From positions 1 to 64,000 of the forward strand of contig NZ_DASUCC010000103.1 in the NCBI RefSeq assembly GCF_035762905.1: a stretch of DNA of 64,000 bases. Direction: 5' to 3'. The notes under the pieces are model-generated. The model ran no database searches. It worked only from the letters and a program-made list of their open reading frames with translations, and had not been told where the DNA came from. Position numbers and translations under genes: made by a program. How positions within the stretch are numbered: the stretch's first letter is position 1; each line of letters starts with the position of its first letter. Shown in pieces: positions 28,776-36,634 of the stretch. Source of the DNA: DASYTH01 sp035762905. GTDB taxonomy: Bacteria > Actinomycetota > Actinomycetes > Mycobacteriales > Pseudonocardiaceae.

Positions 28776-28814
28776 CGCTCCCGCCGGGGCGACCAACCCG
28801 CCCCGGCGGGAGCG
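28776..28814. terminator. bidirectional hairpin terminator
   Basis: A perfect 16-bp inverted repeat (arms CGCTCCCGCCGGGGCG and its complement) with a 7-nt loop lies between the DUF3455 stop (28769) and the convergent SRPBCC stop (28823). It can serve both genes. Confidence 0.88.
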
Positions 28815-28822
28815 GCCGCGGG

Positions 28823-29269
28823 TCAGGAGGCCTCGACGACGGTCTTGATCCGGTTGGCGAAGTCCGGAGCGTCCTTGCGGGCCGCGCTGAGGGCGAAGCC
28901 GGCGAGCAGCTTGCCGAGACCGTGCCCCTCGAGCACGTTGAACACGCGCAGCCGGGTCTTTCCGTCCGAAGTGGACTCGAGATCGTAACCGCCCTGGCTG
29001 GCCGTGACCAGGTTCTTCGACTGCTCGGCCCAGCGGATCCGGCTCGGCGACTCGAGTTCGGTGATCTTGAACTCCCGCTTGGTCTTCACGCCGGCATCCT
29101 TGACGGTGCTGGCGAACACGGTGCCGACCGCGGTCGGACCGTCCGGTGTCTTGGCGATCTCCAACACCCGCGGGCTGAACTTCGGGTCGTTCGTACCATC
29201 GGCCAGAAAGGCGAAAACCTCGTCGATGGGTCGGTCGATGTCCACCGTCGCCTCGAACTGACCGGCCAT
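28823..29269 (-). CDS. SRPBCC family (polyketide cyclase-like) protein
   Basis: The 148-residue protein fits the START/SRPBCC fold: N-terminal FEATVDIDRPIDEVFAFLADGTNDPKFSP and C-terminal helix LLAGFALSAARKDAPDFANRIKTVVE. Such proteins bind lipids or aromatic ligands, often in stress responses. The ATG at 29269 has AAGGAG 5-6 bp upstream, better than the longer alternative at 29326. It stands alone between a terminator and the HdeD operon. Confidence 0.85.
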   Translation of the reverse strand: MAGQFEATVDIDRPIDEVFAFLADGTNDPKFSPRVLEIAKTPDGPTAVGTVFASTVKDAGVKTKREFKITELESPSRIRWAEQSKNLVTASQGGYDLESTSDGKTRLRVFNVLEGHGLGKLLAGFALSAARKDAPDFANRIKTVVEAS

Positions 29270-29343
29270 ATGCGCTCCTTTTCCGTCGGCCCCCTGTTGT
29301 CGTTCGGGGGCACTATTCCAGATCAAGAGCGCACGAGTGCGGA

Positions 29344-29808
29344 TTAGCGACGCAGGATCTTGTCGAACAGGTGGGAGACGGCGTCGTCCGCCTGCATGGC
29401 TTGGCTGCGGACGCCGGCGAGGGCTTCGGAGGCGACGGTTTCGCTGGACTCGCGGACGATGGCCGGGAGGTCGACCGAGTCGATGACCTCCTGGGCGATG
29501 GTCGGCAGGTCCAGGCGGGAGATCACCTCGTCGACGTCGAGGCCCTCGGCCAGCAGGTTGAGGTCGAGGTGCTCCTGGATCATCCTGGTGAGGTCCGAGA
29601 TGGTCAGCACCCGCAGCACGACCCAGCGCAGCACCACGTCGGCGGCGTGCTCGAGGTCGGCCTGCGCCTCCCGGCCGCGCCGGTCGAGGGCCGTGGTGAG
29701 CCAGTCCGGGACGCCGGCCCGGGCGAGGGCCAGCGCGGGTCGGACCGCCCAGCGGGCAAGGTCCACCGCGCCGGCCGCCGCGCCGAGCAGGACCGTTGGC
29801 GAGGGCAC
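29344..29808 (-). CDS. hypothetical protein downstream of the HdeD gene
   Basis: The 154-residue protein starts with GTG 1 bp after the HdeD stop, so it is probably coupled. The N-terminus (VLLGAAAGAVDLARWAVRPALALARAG) could form one membrane or membrane-associated helix. The rest is a charged helical region with repeated DLPTIAQEVIDSVDLPAIVRESSE-like stretches, a pattern also seen before RDD-type membrane domains. No RDD domain is present here. Function is unknown; its partner suggests envelope or acid stress. Confidence 0.65.
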   Translation of the reverse strand: MPSPTVLLGAAAGAVDLARWAVRPALALARAGVPDWLTTALDRRGREAQADLEHAADVVLRWVVLRVLTISDLTRMIQEHLDLNLLAEGLDVDEVISRLDLPTIAQEVIDSVDLPAIVRESSETVASEALAGVRSQAMQADDAVSHLFDKILRR

Positions 29809-29809
29809 C

Positions 29810-30433
29810 TCAGGACGTCACGGGCCGGGGTGGGCGGCTGGTCCGGGCGGCGGCGTCGCTCTCCGTGCCGCGTCCGGCCGCGATGCCGACCAGGATCCCG
29901 GTCACGCCGTAGACCGCCAGCGCCAGACCGACCAGCCAGGTCAGCGCCACCAGGGTGGCCTCAGGGAAGGCGAGCAGGATGATGCCGAGCGCCATGCTGA
30001 TCACGCCGGAGAAGATCCCCCAGCCGCCACCGCCGGTGAACCCGTGCACCACCTCGATCACGCCGCCGACCACCCAGGTCAGCCCGAGCAGCAGGGCGAG
30101 CACCGCGACGGTCTGGAACGGTCCGCGCAGGCAGAGGATGCCCACCACGATCATCAGCAGACCGAGCAGGGCGAGCAGCACCCGGCCCCAGCCGCTGGCG
30201 TCGTCGACGGCGAACGCCGAGACGATCCAGAAGACGCCGCCGATGAACAGCTGCACGCCGAACAGCACGGCCAGCACGAGCAGGGTGGGTTCGGGCCAGA
30301 TCAGCACGACGACACCGAACACCAGCGTGAGCACCCCGAAGGTGATCCGCCAGGCACGGGACCGGCCGACCGAGGCCAGGGTCTCCGCCGCCGCATAGGT
30401 GGGGTCAGCCGAGCTCGGATCGGAGTGGGTCAT
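29810..30433 (-). CDS. HdeD-family membrane protein
   Basis: The 207-residue protein has six hydrophobic segments arranged as three repeats of the HdeD/DUF308 type (WRITFGVLTLVFGVVVLIWPEPTLLVLAVLFGVQLFIGG and two similar blocks), with short charged ends. HdeD proteins lie in the inner membrane and are tied to acid resistance in enterobacteria; in actinomycetes the role is unproven. The ATG has GGGAG 8 bp upstream. Its divergent neighbour, a 79-residue protein at 30649, is separated by 215 bp that show no clear structure apart from a GTCCGCTGTGGAC motif. Confidence 0.85.
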   Translation of the reverse strand: MTHSDPSSADPTYAAAETLASVGRSRAWRITFGVLTLVFGVVVLIWPEPTLLVLAVLFGVQLFIGGVFWIVSAFAVDDASGWGRVLLALLGLLMIVVGILCLRGPFQTVAVLALLLGLTWVVGGVIEVVHGFTGGGGWGIFSGVISMALGIILLAFPEATLVALTWLVGLALAVYGVTGILVGIAAGRGTESDAAARTSRPPRPVTS

Positions 30434-30648
30434 GGAACACTCCCTTGGCGATGGGTTGGGCTCGGATAGAAGCTGCTCCGGCCCGGTCCGCCGCTCTTCC
30501 CCTCAAGCGGGTGAAATGGTCGTCCGCTGTGGACGCCCTCCCGCCGTTTCCCCATTTCATCACGCACGGGCGAAGTGCTCCGGCTGCGCCGGGTCCACTG
30601 TTCTGCTACCGGCCGATTCCGGCCCGAACCGCGAGGAGGTGCGCGCCG

Positions 30649-30888
30649 GTGCCGCAGCACTACGAGTTCCGGGTGTCGGGGCGGGTGTCGGACCGCGCGC
30701 AGGTCGCGATGGAAGAGTTCTCCGAGATGAAAATCGTGCCAGCACCGCCGGAGACCATCATCTACGGCGAGGTGACCGACCAGTCGCACCTGCACGGGAT
30801 TCTGACGTTCCTGGAGAACCTGGGCCTGCACATCGTCTCCGTGCACGAGTTGCCGGAGCGGGCCGAGCGGCCGGAACGATCGGACTGA
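30649..30888 (+). CDS. small hypothetical protein
   Basis: The 79-residue protein begins with GTG preceded by AGGAGG 9 bp upstream, which is better than an upstream ATG. It has an alpha/beta pattern (HYEFRVSGRVSDRAQVAMEEF, then ETIIYGEVTDQSHLHGILTFLENLGLHIVSVHELP). Similar small proteins exist next to stress genes in actinomycetes, but I cannot name the family. The reading frame has high GC3, so it is probably real. No membrane segment is present. Confidence 0.65.
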   Translation: MPQHYEFRVSGRVSDRAQVAMEEFSEMKIVPAPPETIIYGEVTDQSHLHGILTFLENLGLHIVSVHELPERAERPERSD

Positions 30889-30941
30889 ACCGGGTATCTG
30901 AACCGGTCACCGACCGGTCACCTCAGGAAGGTGACGAAGCC

Positions 30942-31316
30942 TCAGGCATGGTTCGGTTTCGGGGTGAGCGGCTGGCGGAAAACGAAGTGCAGCACAGCCG
31001 TCACCACCGTGACGCACAGCGCGGCCAGCAGATCCCACCAGAAGTTGTCGATCGAAAGCGCATCCGACCACCGGGCGGTCAGCGCGAAGATGACCGCGTT
31101 GATGACGAGCGTGAACAGGCCGAGGGTCAGCAACAGCAGCGGTATGGTCAGCAACCGGAGCAGGGTCCCCAGCGTCACGTTGATCAGTGCGAACAGCGCC
31201 GCGATCCACAGCAGGGACAGCAGACCGCCGTGGATGTGCACTCCGGGAAGCAACGCGGCGACCAGTCCGATCGCGACGGCGAGCAGCACCCAGTGCAGCA
31301 ACAGGCGTTTGAGCAC
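30942..31316 (-). CDS. phage-holin-like (PF04020-type) membrane protein
   Basis: The 124-residue protein has four hydrophobic segments (LLHWVLLAVAIGLVAALLPGV, LLSLLWIAALFALINVTLGTLL, LLTIPLLLLTLGLFTLVINAVIFALTA, LLAALCVTVVTAVLHFVF) as in the membrane protein of unknown function family often called holin-like IV. It is a small integral membrane protein; real lytic function is unlikely. The GTG start has GAGGAGA 5 bp upstream inside the end of the AI-2E gene, so the two are co-transcribed. Confidence 0.8.
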   Translation of the reverse strand: MLKRLLLHWVLLAVAIGLVAALLPGVHIHGGLLSLLWIAALFALINVTLGTLLRLLTIPLLLLTLGLFTLVINAVIFALTARWSDALSIDNFWWDLLAALCVTVVTAVLHFVFRQPLTPKPNHA

Positions 31317-31325
31317 GGTCTCTCC

Positions 31326-32540
31326 TCAGGCCTCGGCCGGTTCCGGTTCTTGCGTGGAGTCCGGCCCGGCTTCCGGTTTCGGCTCGGCCTTCGCCTTCGC
31401 CGCCGCGCGCTCGGCCTTCCGTTCCGCCTTCTCCGCCTTCCGCTCCGCTCGCGGCGGCGGGCGTTGCACACCGAGCAGCGCGTCGGCCCACCGGGCGCCG
31501 GGGTCGACATCCACCAGCAGCGCCTTGGCCAGCAGGGTGAGCGGGATGGCCAGGATCGCGCCGAGCGCGCCGATCAGCCAGGCCCAGAACAGCAGCGCCA
31601 GGAACGCGATCGTCGAGGAGAGGCCGACCGCGTTGCCGACGAACCGGGGCTGGATCAGTGACTGGCACACGAAGTTGAACACGATGTAGACCGCGATCAC
31701 CGCCAACATCAGGCCCGGGCCGCCACCGAGCAGCCCCAGCAGGGCCGGCGGGATCACCCCGATGATGAAGCCGACGTTCGGAATGTAGTTGGTGATGAAG
31801 GAAAGTAGCCCCCAGGTGACCGGCAGCGGAATCCCCAGCAGCGCCAGGGCGATCGTGTCGAGCACGGCGACCATCAACCCGAAAACCGTCGAGACGACCA
31901 TGTAGCTGCGCGTGCCGTGGACGAACTCGCCGAGCGCGTCGGCGATTCGCGGGCGGTCCGCCGCGATCACCCGCAGCCGGGCCGTGGCGGAGGTCGTCTC
32001 GAAGCTGAGAAACAGCAACAGGGAGAACAGGAACACGAGGTTCGACAGGATTCCGCCCACCGTGCCGAGCAACGACCCGAGCAGGTCGGCGAGCTTGGTC
32101 AGGTCGACCGAGTTGGCCACCGAGTCCACCTGCTCGGCGTCGACCCCAAGTTGGGCGAGGAAATCCCGGACCCCGCCGAGCAGTTCGTCGGCCCGCTCGG
32201 CGTATTCCGGCACCACGCTGGCCAGCCGGGCCACCGACACGATGATCACCAGGAACAGGCTGGCCAGGATCGCGTACACGGCGAGGATCAGCGTCGCCAC
32301 GGCCAGCCAGCGCGGCGTGCCGTGGCGCAACAGCCAACTCTGCAGCGGGCTGACCGAGATGACGATGACGAGCGCGAGGAACACCGGCCCGATCAGCCAG
32401 GCCGCCGCCCAGATCCCCGCGCCGGTGATGACGGCGGCGGAAAGGCCGAGCAGGATGACGAGTCCCCGGGGCAGCGGAGCGCGGCCCGGTGGTTCGTGCA
32501 CCAGCTCGGCCTCGGTCACCGAGGTGTTCCCTGACGCCAT
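31326..32540 (-). CDS. AI-2E family transporter (PerM-like)
   Basis: The 404-residue protein has eight or so transmembrane segments in the AI-2E/PerM pattern, with a soluble helical insert around residues 120-200. It ends in a charged, Ala/Lys/Glu-rich tail (AERKAEKAERKAERAAAKAK). Family members move small molecules or ions such as autoinducer-2 or Na+; the substrate here is unknown. Its start overlaps the DUF6069 gene by 25 bp, and the holin-like gene follows 9 bp after its stop. Confidence 0.87.
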   Translation of the reverse strand: MASGNTSVTEAELVHEPPGRAPLPRGLVILLGLSAAVITGAGIWAAAWLIGPVFLALVIVISVSPLQSWLLRHGTPRWLAVATLILAVYAILASLFLVIIVSVARLASVVPEYAERADELLGGVRDFLAQLGVDAEQVDSVANSVDLTKLADLLGSLLGTVGGILSNLVFLFSLLLFLSFETTSATARLRVIAADRPRIADALGEFVHGTRSYMVVSTVFGLMVAVLDTIALALLGIPLPVTWGLLSFITNYIPNVGFIIGVIPPALLGLLGGGPGLMLAVIAVYIVFNFVCQSLIQPRFVGNAVGLSSTIAFLALLFWAWLIGALGAILAIPLTLLAKALLVDVDPGARWADALLGVQRPPPRAERKAEKAERKAERAAAKAKAEPKPEAGPDSTQEPEPAEA

Positions 32541-33121
32541 TCGTCATCCGACGGCGGGACGGCGCCCTGCGGCCGCTGCTCGCGCGGCGGCGGCACCTGT
32601 CCCCACTGTTGCCCTCCGGCCGGCGGCGGTACCTGGCCCCACTGCTGCTGCCCGGCCGGCGGAACCTGACGGCGCGGGCGTTGCCGGGCACTGCGGGCGA
32701 CGCCGGGCAGGATGATCGTGATCGTGAGGCCGACCACCATGTTGATCCCGGCCGTGGCGACCTTGCTCGACATCTCGGCGTCGAGGGTCAGTGGCAGCAG
32801 CACCGCGACCGTGGTGAGCAGCAGCATGATCCAGGTGAAGAACGAGGCGTACCGGGGCGTGGTCACGGAAAGCAGCTGCAGCAGTCCGGTGGCGAACAGG
32901 GTGCCGACCGCGGCGCTCAGCGCGTAGGTGAACGTGTTCGCGTTGCCCCACACGCCATCGCCCTTCGGCGCGAGCACGGGGATGTCCAGAACACCACGGA
33001 CGAACAGGATGCCGACCACCGCGACCAGGGCGGTGACCAGTGCGGCGATCGATGCGCCTGCCCAGAGCCGGCCGGGGTCCAGCCGGATCAGCGGCGGCGG
33101 CGCGGACTGTTGCTCGTTCAC
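32516..33121 (-). CDS. DUF6069-like four-helix membrane protein
   Basis: The 201-residue protein has four membrane helices (WAGASIAALVTALVAVVGILFV, FTYALSAAVGTLFATGLLQLL, FFTWIMLLLTTVAVLLPLTL, TAGINMVVGLTITIILPGV). A cytoplasmic Pro/Gln-rich tail with repeated GQVPPP units follows, similar to DUF6069 proteins. The GTG start overlaps the stop of an upstream 38-residue ORF (GTGA), and the end overlaps the AI-2E gene. Function is unknown; the operon context suggests envelope stress. Confidence 0.75.
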   Translation of the reverse strand: MNEQQSAPPPLIRLDPGRLWAGASIAALVTALVAVVGILFVRGVLDIPVLAPKGDGVWGNANTFTYALSAAVGTLFATGLLQLLSVTTPRYASFFTWIMLLLTTVAVLLPLTLDAEMSSKVATAGINMVVGLTITIILPGVARSARQRPRRQVPPAGQQQWGQVPPPAGGQQWGQVPPPREQRPQGAVPPSDDEWRQGTPR

Positions 33122-33234
33122 CGGATATCACCACCAGTCTCGGGATGTGACCGGGTTTGCAGGACCCGGCGTTCCAACCGTTCCAACAGCAGCGGGCAGA
33201 CCATCAACACCGCCAGCACGATCACGATGGACAT
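33118..33234 (-). CDS. 38-residue membrane micropeptide
   Basis: A short ORF starts with ATG 3 bp after the SHOCT stop and ends in TGA overlapping the GTG start of the DUF6069 gene (GTGA). The product begins MSIVIVLAVLMVCPLLLERL, one membrane-spanning helix, followed by a basic tail. Stop-start junctions at both ends, on the operon strand, support translation. The family is not recognised. It may be a small membrane regulator or only a coupling ORF. Confidence 0.55.
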   Translation of the reverse strand: MSIVIVLAVLMVCPLLLERLERRVLQTRSHPETGGDIR

Positions 33235-33237
33235 CAC

Positions 33238-33552
33238 CTATCGCCCCAGGATCTGGGCCTTTTGAGCTTCGAACTCGGCCGCGGACAGCACGCCGGCCTG
33301 GTGCAGCTCGGCCAACCGTTCCAGCCGGCCGAGTTGCTCGTCGGTGATCCCGCCCGGCGCCTGCTGCGCGGCATAGCCCTGCGGCGGGTAGGCCTGCTGC
33401 TCGGCGTAGGCATCCTGTTCGGCGGCCCGGCGTTCCTGGCCCCGGGACACCGCGCCGCTGACCGCGGTCGCCGTGCCGGCGATCACGGCGGTGCGGCCCA
33501 CGGTGCGGATCAGGCCGGGGCCGCGGCGCAGTCCGGCTCGTCCAACGAACAT
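33238..33552 (-). CDS. SHOCT domain protein
   Basis: The 104-residue protein has an N-terminal basic/hydrophobic segment (VGRTAVIAGTATAVSGAVSRG), a Gln/Ala/Tyr-rich linker, and a C-terminal SHOCT domain (DEQLGRLERLAELHQAGVLSAAEFEAQKAQIL, residues about 70-102). SHOCT domains are short C-terminal oligomerisation modules. It has AGGAGG upstream and lies 12 bp after the DUF6325 stop. These two genes commonly occur together in actinomycetes. Confidence 0.85.
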   Translation of the reverse strand: MFVGRAGLRRGPGLIRTVGRTAVIAGTATAVSGAVSRGQERRAAEQDAYAEQQAYPPQGYAAQQAPGGITDEQLGRLERLAELHQAGVLSAAEFEAQKAQILGR

Positions 33553-33564
33553 CTCGTTGCCTCC

Positions 33565-33993
33565 TCAGACTTCGCTCATGGCGTGTTTCAGCGCGGCCTC
33601 GAACACCTCGTTCGGGATTCGCTCGTGCGCGACCACCCGGCCGTTGGCATTGGTCACCGCCTCGATGAACCGGCTGGCCCAGCTGTTCTCCCAGACCAGC
33701 ACCGCGGCGGAGCTGTCCGGCGCGAGCTCCTCGGCCGCCAGCTCAAGGTCCTCCTGGCTGACCAGGCCGTTGATCTCGCCGTCGAGCCGGTGGAAGATGG
33801 CCGCCTCGTCGGGATCGAGCGCGGCCAGCTCGACGGCCTCGGCCGTCCCGTCGGCGTCCTTCTTGACGAAGATCAGGTCGACGATCCGGATCACGCCGGT
33901 GCTGACCAGTTCGTGGAGTGCCGGCACGATCTCACCGCTGAACTTGTTGCCGGGAAACTCGAAGATGGCGTATTCGAGTGGGCCACGGGGCAT
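33565..33993 (-). CDS. DUF6325 (former DUF1269-like) family protein
   Basis: The 142-residue protein begins MPRGPLEYAIFEFPGNKF and has the family pattern of alternating strands and helices (GVIRIVDLIFVKKDADG and SSAAVLVWENSWASRFIEAV). Function is unknown; it is a soluble stress-type protein encoded next to SHOCT proteins. The ATG at 33993 was chosen because the homologous N-terminus starts there and AGGTCC precedes it. It is the promoter-proximal gene of the operon down to 30942. The 202 bp upstream are divergent promoter sequence with no other feature I can name. Confidence 0.8.
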   Translation of the reverse strand: MPRGPLEYAIFEFPGNKFSGEIVPALHELVSTGVIRIVDLIFVKKDADGTAEAVELAALDPDEAAIFHRLDGEINGLVSQEDLELAAEELAPDSSAAVLVWENSWASRFIEAVTNANGRVVAHERIPNEVFEAALKHAMSEV

Positions 33994-34195
33994 GGCGGAC
34001 CTGCCTTCGCACGGTTGACTTGGCCGTCGCGGCACACGCTCCCAGCCGCCCGCCCGGCCCCGGGTCCTCCGCAGCGGGTGATGTCCACCCAGCTCAGACC
34101 GGTTGGTACAGCCTCGCCCCGGATAGGTGAAGTGCCCGACCCGCGCCGTCCGGACGCTGGCACGGTCAGACCCGCCGCACCGTGGGAGGCCCACC

Positions 34196-35500
34196 GTGAC
34201 CGAGCCGCTCAACCCCGCCGAGCGCGCCGAGCTGGAACGGCTGCGCGGCGAGGTGGAGGCGCTGCGCACCGCCGGGGGCAGACACCGGCTGCACTGGAGG
34301 TCGGTGGTGTCCGCGGTGCTCATCGTGGTCGGCTGCCTGCTGGCTCCGGTGGCCGTGGCCACCATCTGGGTGCACAACCAGGTCTCCGACACCGACCGGT
34401 TCGTGGCCACCACCGCACCGCTGATCGAGGAACCGACGGTGCAGGCGGCGATCACCAACCGGGTCACCGACACCGTGTTCACCTACGTGAACATCCCCGA
34501 CCTGGTCAACGAGGCGGTGGACGGCCTGGTCGAGCTGGGCCTGCCGGAGCAGGTCGCCGACCGGCTGCGCGGCCTGATCGGGCCGCTGACCACGGCGGTG
34601 CAAGGCTTCGTCCGGGGCAAGGTGGCCGAACTGGTGTCCAGTCCGGGGTTCCAGGAGGCCTGGCGGGAGACCGTGCGGCTGACCCACGACGCGTCCACCA
34701 AGGTGCTCGCCGGCGAGGCCTCGGCGATCGAGATCCGCGGGCAGGACGTGACCCTGGACCTGGGCGCGTTCATCAACCTGGCCAAACAGCAGCTCTCCGA
34801 CGCCGGTTTCACCATCGTGAACCGGCTGCCCGACGTGCACCCGCGGATCACCATCACCAGCGCCGAGGACCTGGTGCGGGCGCAGAACGCCTACTCCGCG
34901 CTGGACAGCCTGGCGTCCTGGCTGCCCTGGGTCACGCTGGCGTTGCTCGCGCTCGGCGTCTACGTGGCCCGCCACCACCGGCGCGCCCTGCTGTCCGCCG
35001 GGCTCGGCGTCGCGGCGAGCATGGTGCTGCTGGCCGCCGTGCTCCTCGTGGCCCGCAGCTCGCTGATCAACTCCGTGCCCGGGACCGCGGTCGCCCCGGC
35101 CGCGGCCAGCTACGACATCCTGGTCCGGTTCCTGCGCGACGGCCTGCGCCTGGTGTTCGTGGTCGGACTGGTGGTGGCCCTCGGCGCGTTCCTCACCGGG
35201 CCCTCGGTGACGGCGGTGCGGGTGCGCGGCGCCGGCCGGACGTCCATGACCTGGCTGCGCGAGCGCGGCGCGAAGGCCGGCCTGCGCACCGGCCCGGTCG
35301 GCGGCTGGGTGCACCAGTACCGGTCGTTGCTGCGGGGCGCGGCGCTCGCGGTGGCCGTGCTCGTCTTCATCTTCCTCGACCAGCCAAGCGGGTTCGCCGT
35401 GCTGATCATCTCGCTGGTGCTCGTGGTGCTGCTCGGCGTGATCCAACTGCTCGACCAGCCGCCCGGCCCGGGCACCGATGCGGCCCGGACCGCCTCTTGA
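34196..35500 (+). CDS. conserved integral membrane protein
   Basis: The 434-residue protein has a charged coiled N-terminus, a membrane helix at about 35-60 (SAVLIVVGCLLAPVAVATIWV) and a 200-residue external domain rich in VADRLRGLIGPLTTAVQGFVRGKVAELV-type helices. Four C-terminal helices follow. This is a common conserved actinobacterial membrane protein without a known role. The GTG start follows GGGAGG, and the stop is followed immediately by a TCACCCG/CGGGTGA hairpin. Confidence 0.78.
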   Translation: MTEPLNPAERAELERLRGEVEALRTAGGRHRLHWRSVVSAVLIVVGCLLAPVAVATIWVHNQVSDTDRFVATTAPLIEEPTVQAAITNRVTDTVFTYVNIPDLVNEAVDGLVELGLPEQVADRLRGLIGPLTTAVQGFVRGKVAELVSSPGFQEAWRETVRLTHDASTKVLAGEASAIEIRGQDVTLDLGAFINLAKQQLSDAGFTIVNRLPDVHPRITITSAEDLVRAQNAYSALDSLASWLPWVTLALLALGVYVARHHRRALLSAGLGVAASMVLLAAVLLVARSSLINSVPGTAVAPAAASYDILVRFLRDGLRLVFVVGLVVALGAFLTGPSVTAVRVRGAGRTSMTWLRERGAKAGLRTGPVGGWVHQYRSLLRGAALAVAVLVFIFLDQPSGFAVLIISLVLVVLLGVIQLLDQPPGPGTDAARTAS

Positions 35501-35517
35501 TCACCCGTCACGGGTGA
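35501..35517 (+). terminator. short hairpin after the membrane protein gene
   Basis: The inverted repeat TCACCCG-TCA-CGGGTGA starts one base after the stop at 35500. With only 7-bp arms it may be a weak terminator, or an operator for the gene at 35601. Confidence 0.45.
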
Positions 35518-35600
35518 CGCCGGTGCCCGCGGGACGGTCCTAGCGTCGGCGAAACGCCGGCGCCGAGCCGGTGCCGACGCAGGCAGAGAGAAGGACTGCG

Positions 35601-36017
35601 ATGGTTTCCTACGATTCCGAGCAGCAGCAGGGCAAGCCCGTCTCCGGATGGGCGATCGGCGGTATCACCTTCGCTGCGACGATCATGTTGATGGTCGGCG
35701 TTTTCCAGGCGATTGCCGGTCTGGTTGCGCTCTTCGACGACCAGTTCTACGTGGTCGGTGATAACTACACCTTCAAGTTCGACATCACCGCGTGGGGCTG
35801 GATTCATCTCATTCTGGGCATCGGCCTTGCGATCGCCGGCTACGGCCTGTTCACCAGGGCCACCTGGGCCGGAATCGTGGCGATGACGCTGGCCGTGCTG
35901 AGCGGGATCGCGAACTTCTTCTTCATCCCGTACTACCCGATCTGGTCGCTGGTGATCATCGCTCTCGACGTCTGGGTGATCTGGTCGCTGACCCGGCCAT
36001 ACGCGATAAAGACCTGA
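35601..36017 (+). CDS. DUF7144-like four-helix membrane protein
   Basis: The 138-residue protein has four transmembrane segments (WAIGGITFAATIMLMVGVFQAIAGLVALF, WIHLILGIGLAIAGYGLFT, WAGIVAMTLAVLSGIANFFFI, WSLVIIALDVWVIWSLT) and is typical of a small actinobacterial membrane family often seen near stress genes. The ATG has GAGAGAAGGA just upstream. It uses slightly less GC-rich codons than its neighbours, as is usual for membrane proteins. A hairpin terminator follows. Confidence 0.78.
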   Translation: MVSYDSEQQQGKPVSGWAIGGITFAATIMLMVGVFQAIAGLVALFDDQFYVVGDNYTFKFDITAWGWIHLILGIGLAIAGYGLFTRATWAGIVAMTLAVLSGIANFFFIPYYPIWSLVIIALDVWVIWSLTRPYAIKT

Positions 36018-36025
36018 CCCAGGGG

Positions 36026-36051
36026 GCCGCGGCCGGACGGCCGGTCGCGGC
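36026..36051 (+). terminator. hairpin terminator
   Basis: The arms GCCGCGGCCGG and CCGGTCGCGGC (one mismatch) with a 4-nt loop lie 9 bp after the stop of the four-helix protein gene. It is GC-rich and lacks a T-run. Confidence 0.7.
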
Positions 36052-36139
36052 ACCTCACCCCGCTTGTGTGAGGAAGTCCGGAGTCGCCGGTGGAGAGGCT
36101 CCGGAATGGTACGACCACCGATCTACGGAGGATCCAACA

Positions 36140-36625
36140 ATGGCGACCTTGACGGTCTGGAAGTTCGACAATCCGACGGCGGCCGACGACACCGTCAGAA
36201 CTCTGGAGATGCTGGCCAAGCAGGAGCTGATCAACCTCCACGACGCGGCAACGGTCTCCTGGCCGACGGACCGGAAGAAGCCGAAGACCCGCCAACTGCG
36301 CAACATGGCCGGCATCGGCGCGATGGGTGGCATGTTCTGGGGAATGCTGTTCGGCCTGATCTTCTTCGTTCCGTTCCTGGGTGCCGCCGTCGGCGCGGCC
36401 GCGGGCGCGCTCGGCGGGGCACTGACCGACGTCGGCATCGACGACGACTTCATCAAGGCGGTGCGGGACCAGGTCACGCCGGGCACCTCGGCGCTGTTCC
36501 TGCTGTCCAGCGGCGCGGTCGCGGACAAGGTCCAGCCGGCGATCGCCGAGCACAACCCGCACCTGATCCAGTCCAACCTGACCGCGGAGCAGGAGAAGGC
36601 GCTGCGCGAGATGCTCGGCGAGTAG
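36140..36625 (+). CDS. DUF1269 domain protein
   Basis: The 161-residue protein matches DUF1269: TLTVWKFDNPTAADDTVRTLEML at the start, a central Gly-rich hydrophobic hairpin (MGGMFWGMLFGLIFFVPFLGAAVGAAAGALGGALTD) and a C-terminal TPGTSALFLLSSGAVADKVQPAI. It may associate with the membrane through the Gly-rich loop. Role unknown, linked to stress in several genomes. CGGAGGATCC precedes the ATG. Confidence 0.88.
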   Translation: MATLTVWKFDNPTAADDTVRTLEMLAKQELINLHDAATVSWPTDRKKPKTRQLRNMAGIGAMGGMFWGMLFGLIFFVPFLGAAVGAAAGALGGALTDVGIDDDFIKAVRDQVTPGTSALFLLSSGAVADKVQPAIAEHNPHLIQSNLTAEQEKALREMLGE

Positions 36626-36634
36626 CCGTGCACG

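Noticed and set aside
30942..31316. Prophage holin
   Set aside because: There are no other phage genes. The family is a common chromosomal membrane protein in actinomycetes.
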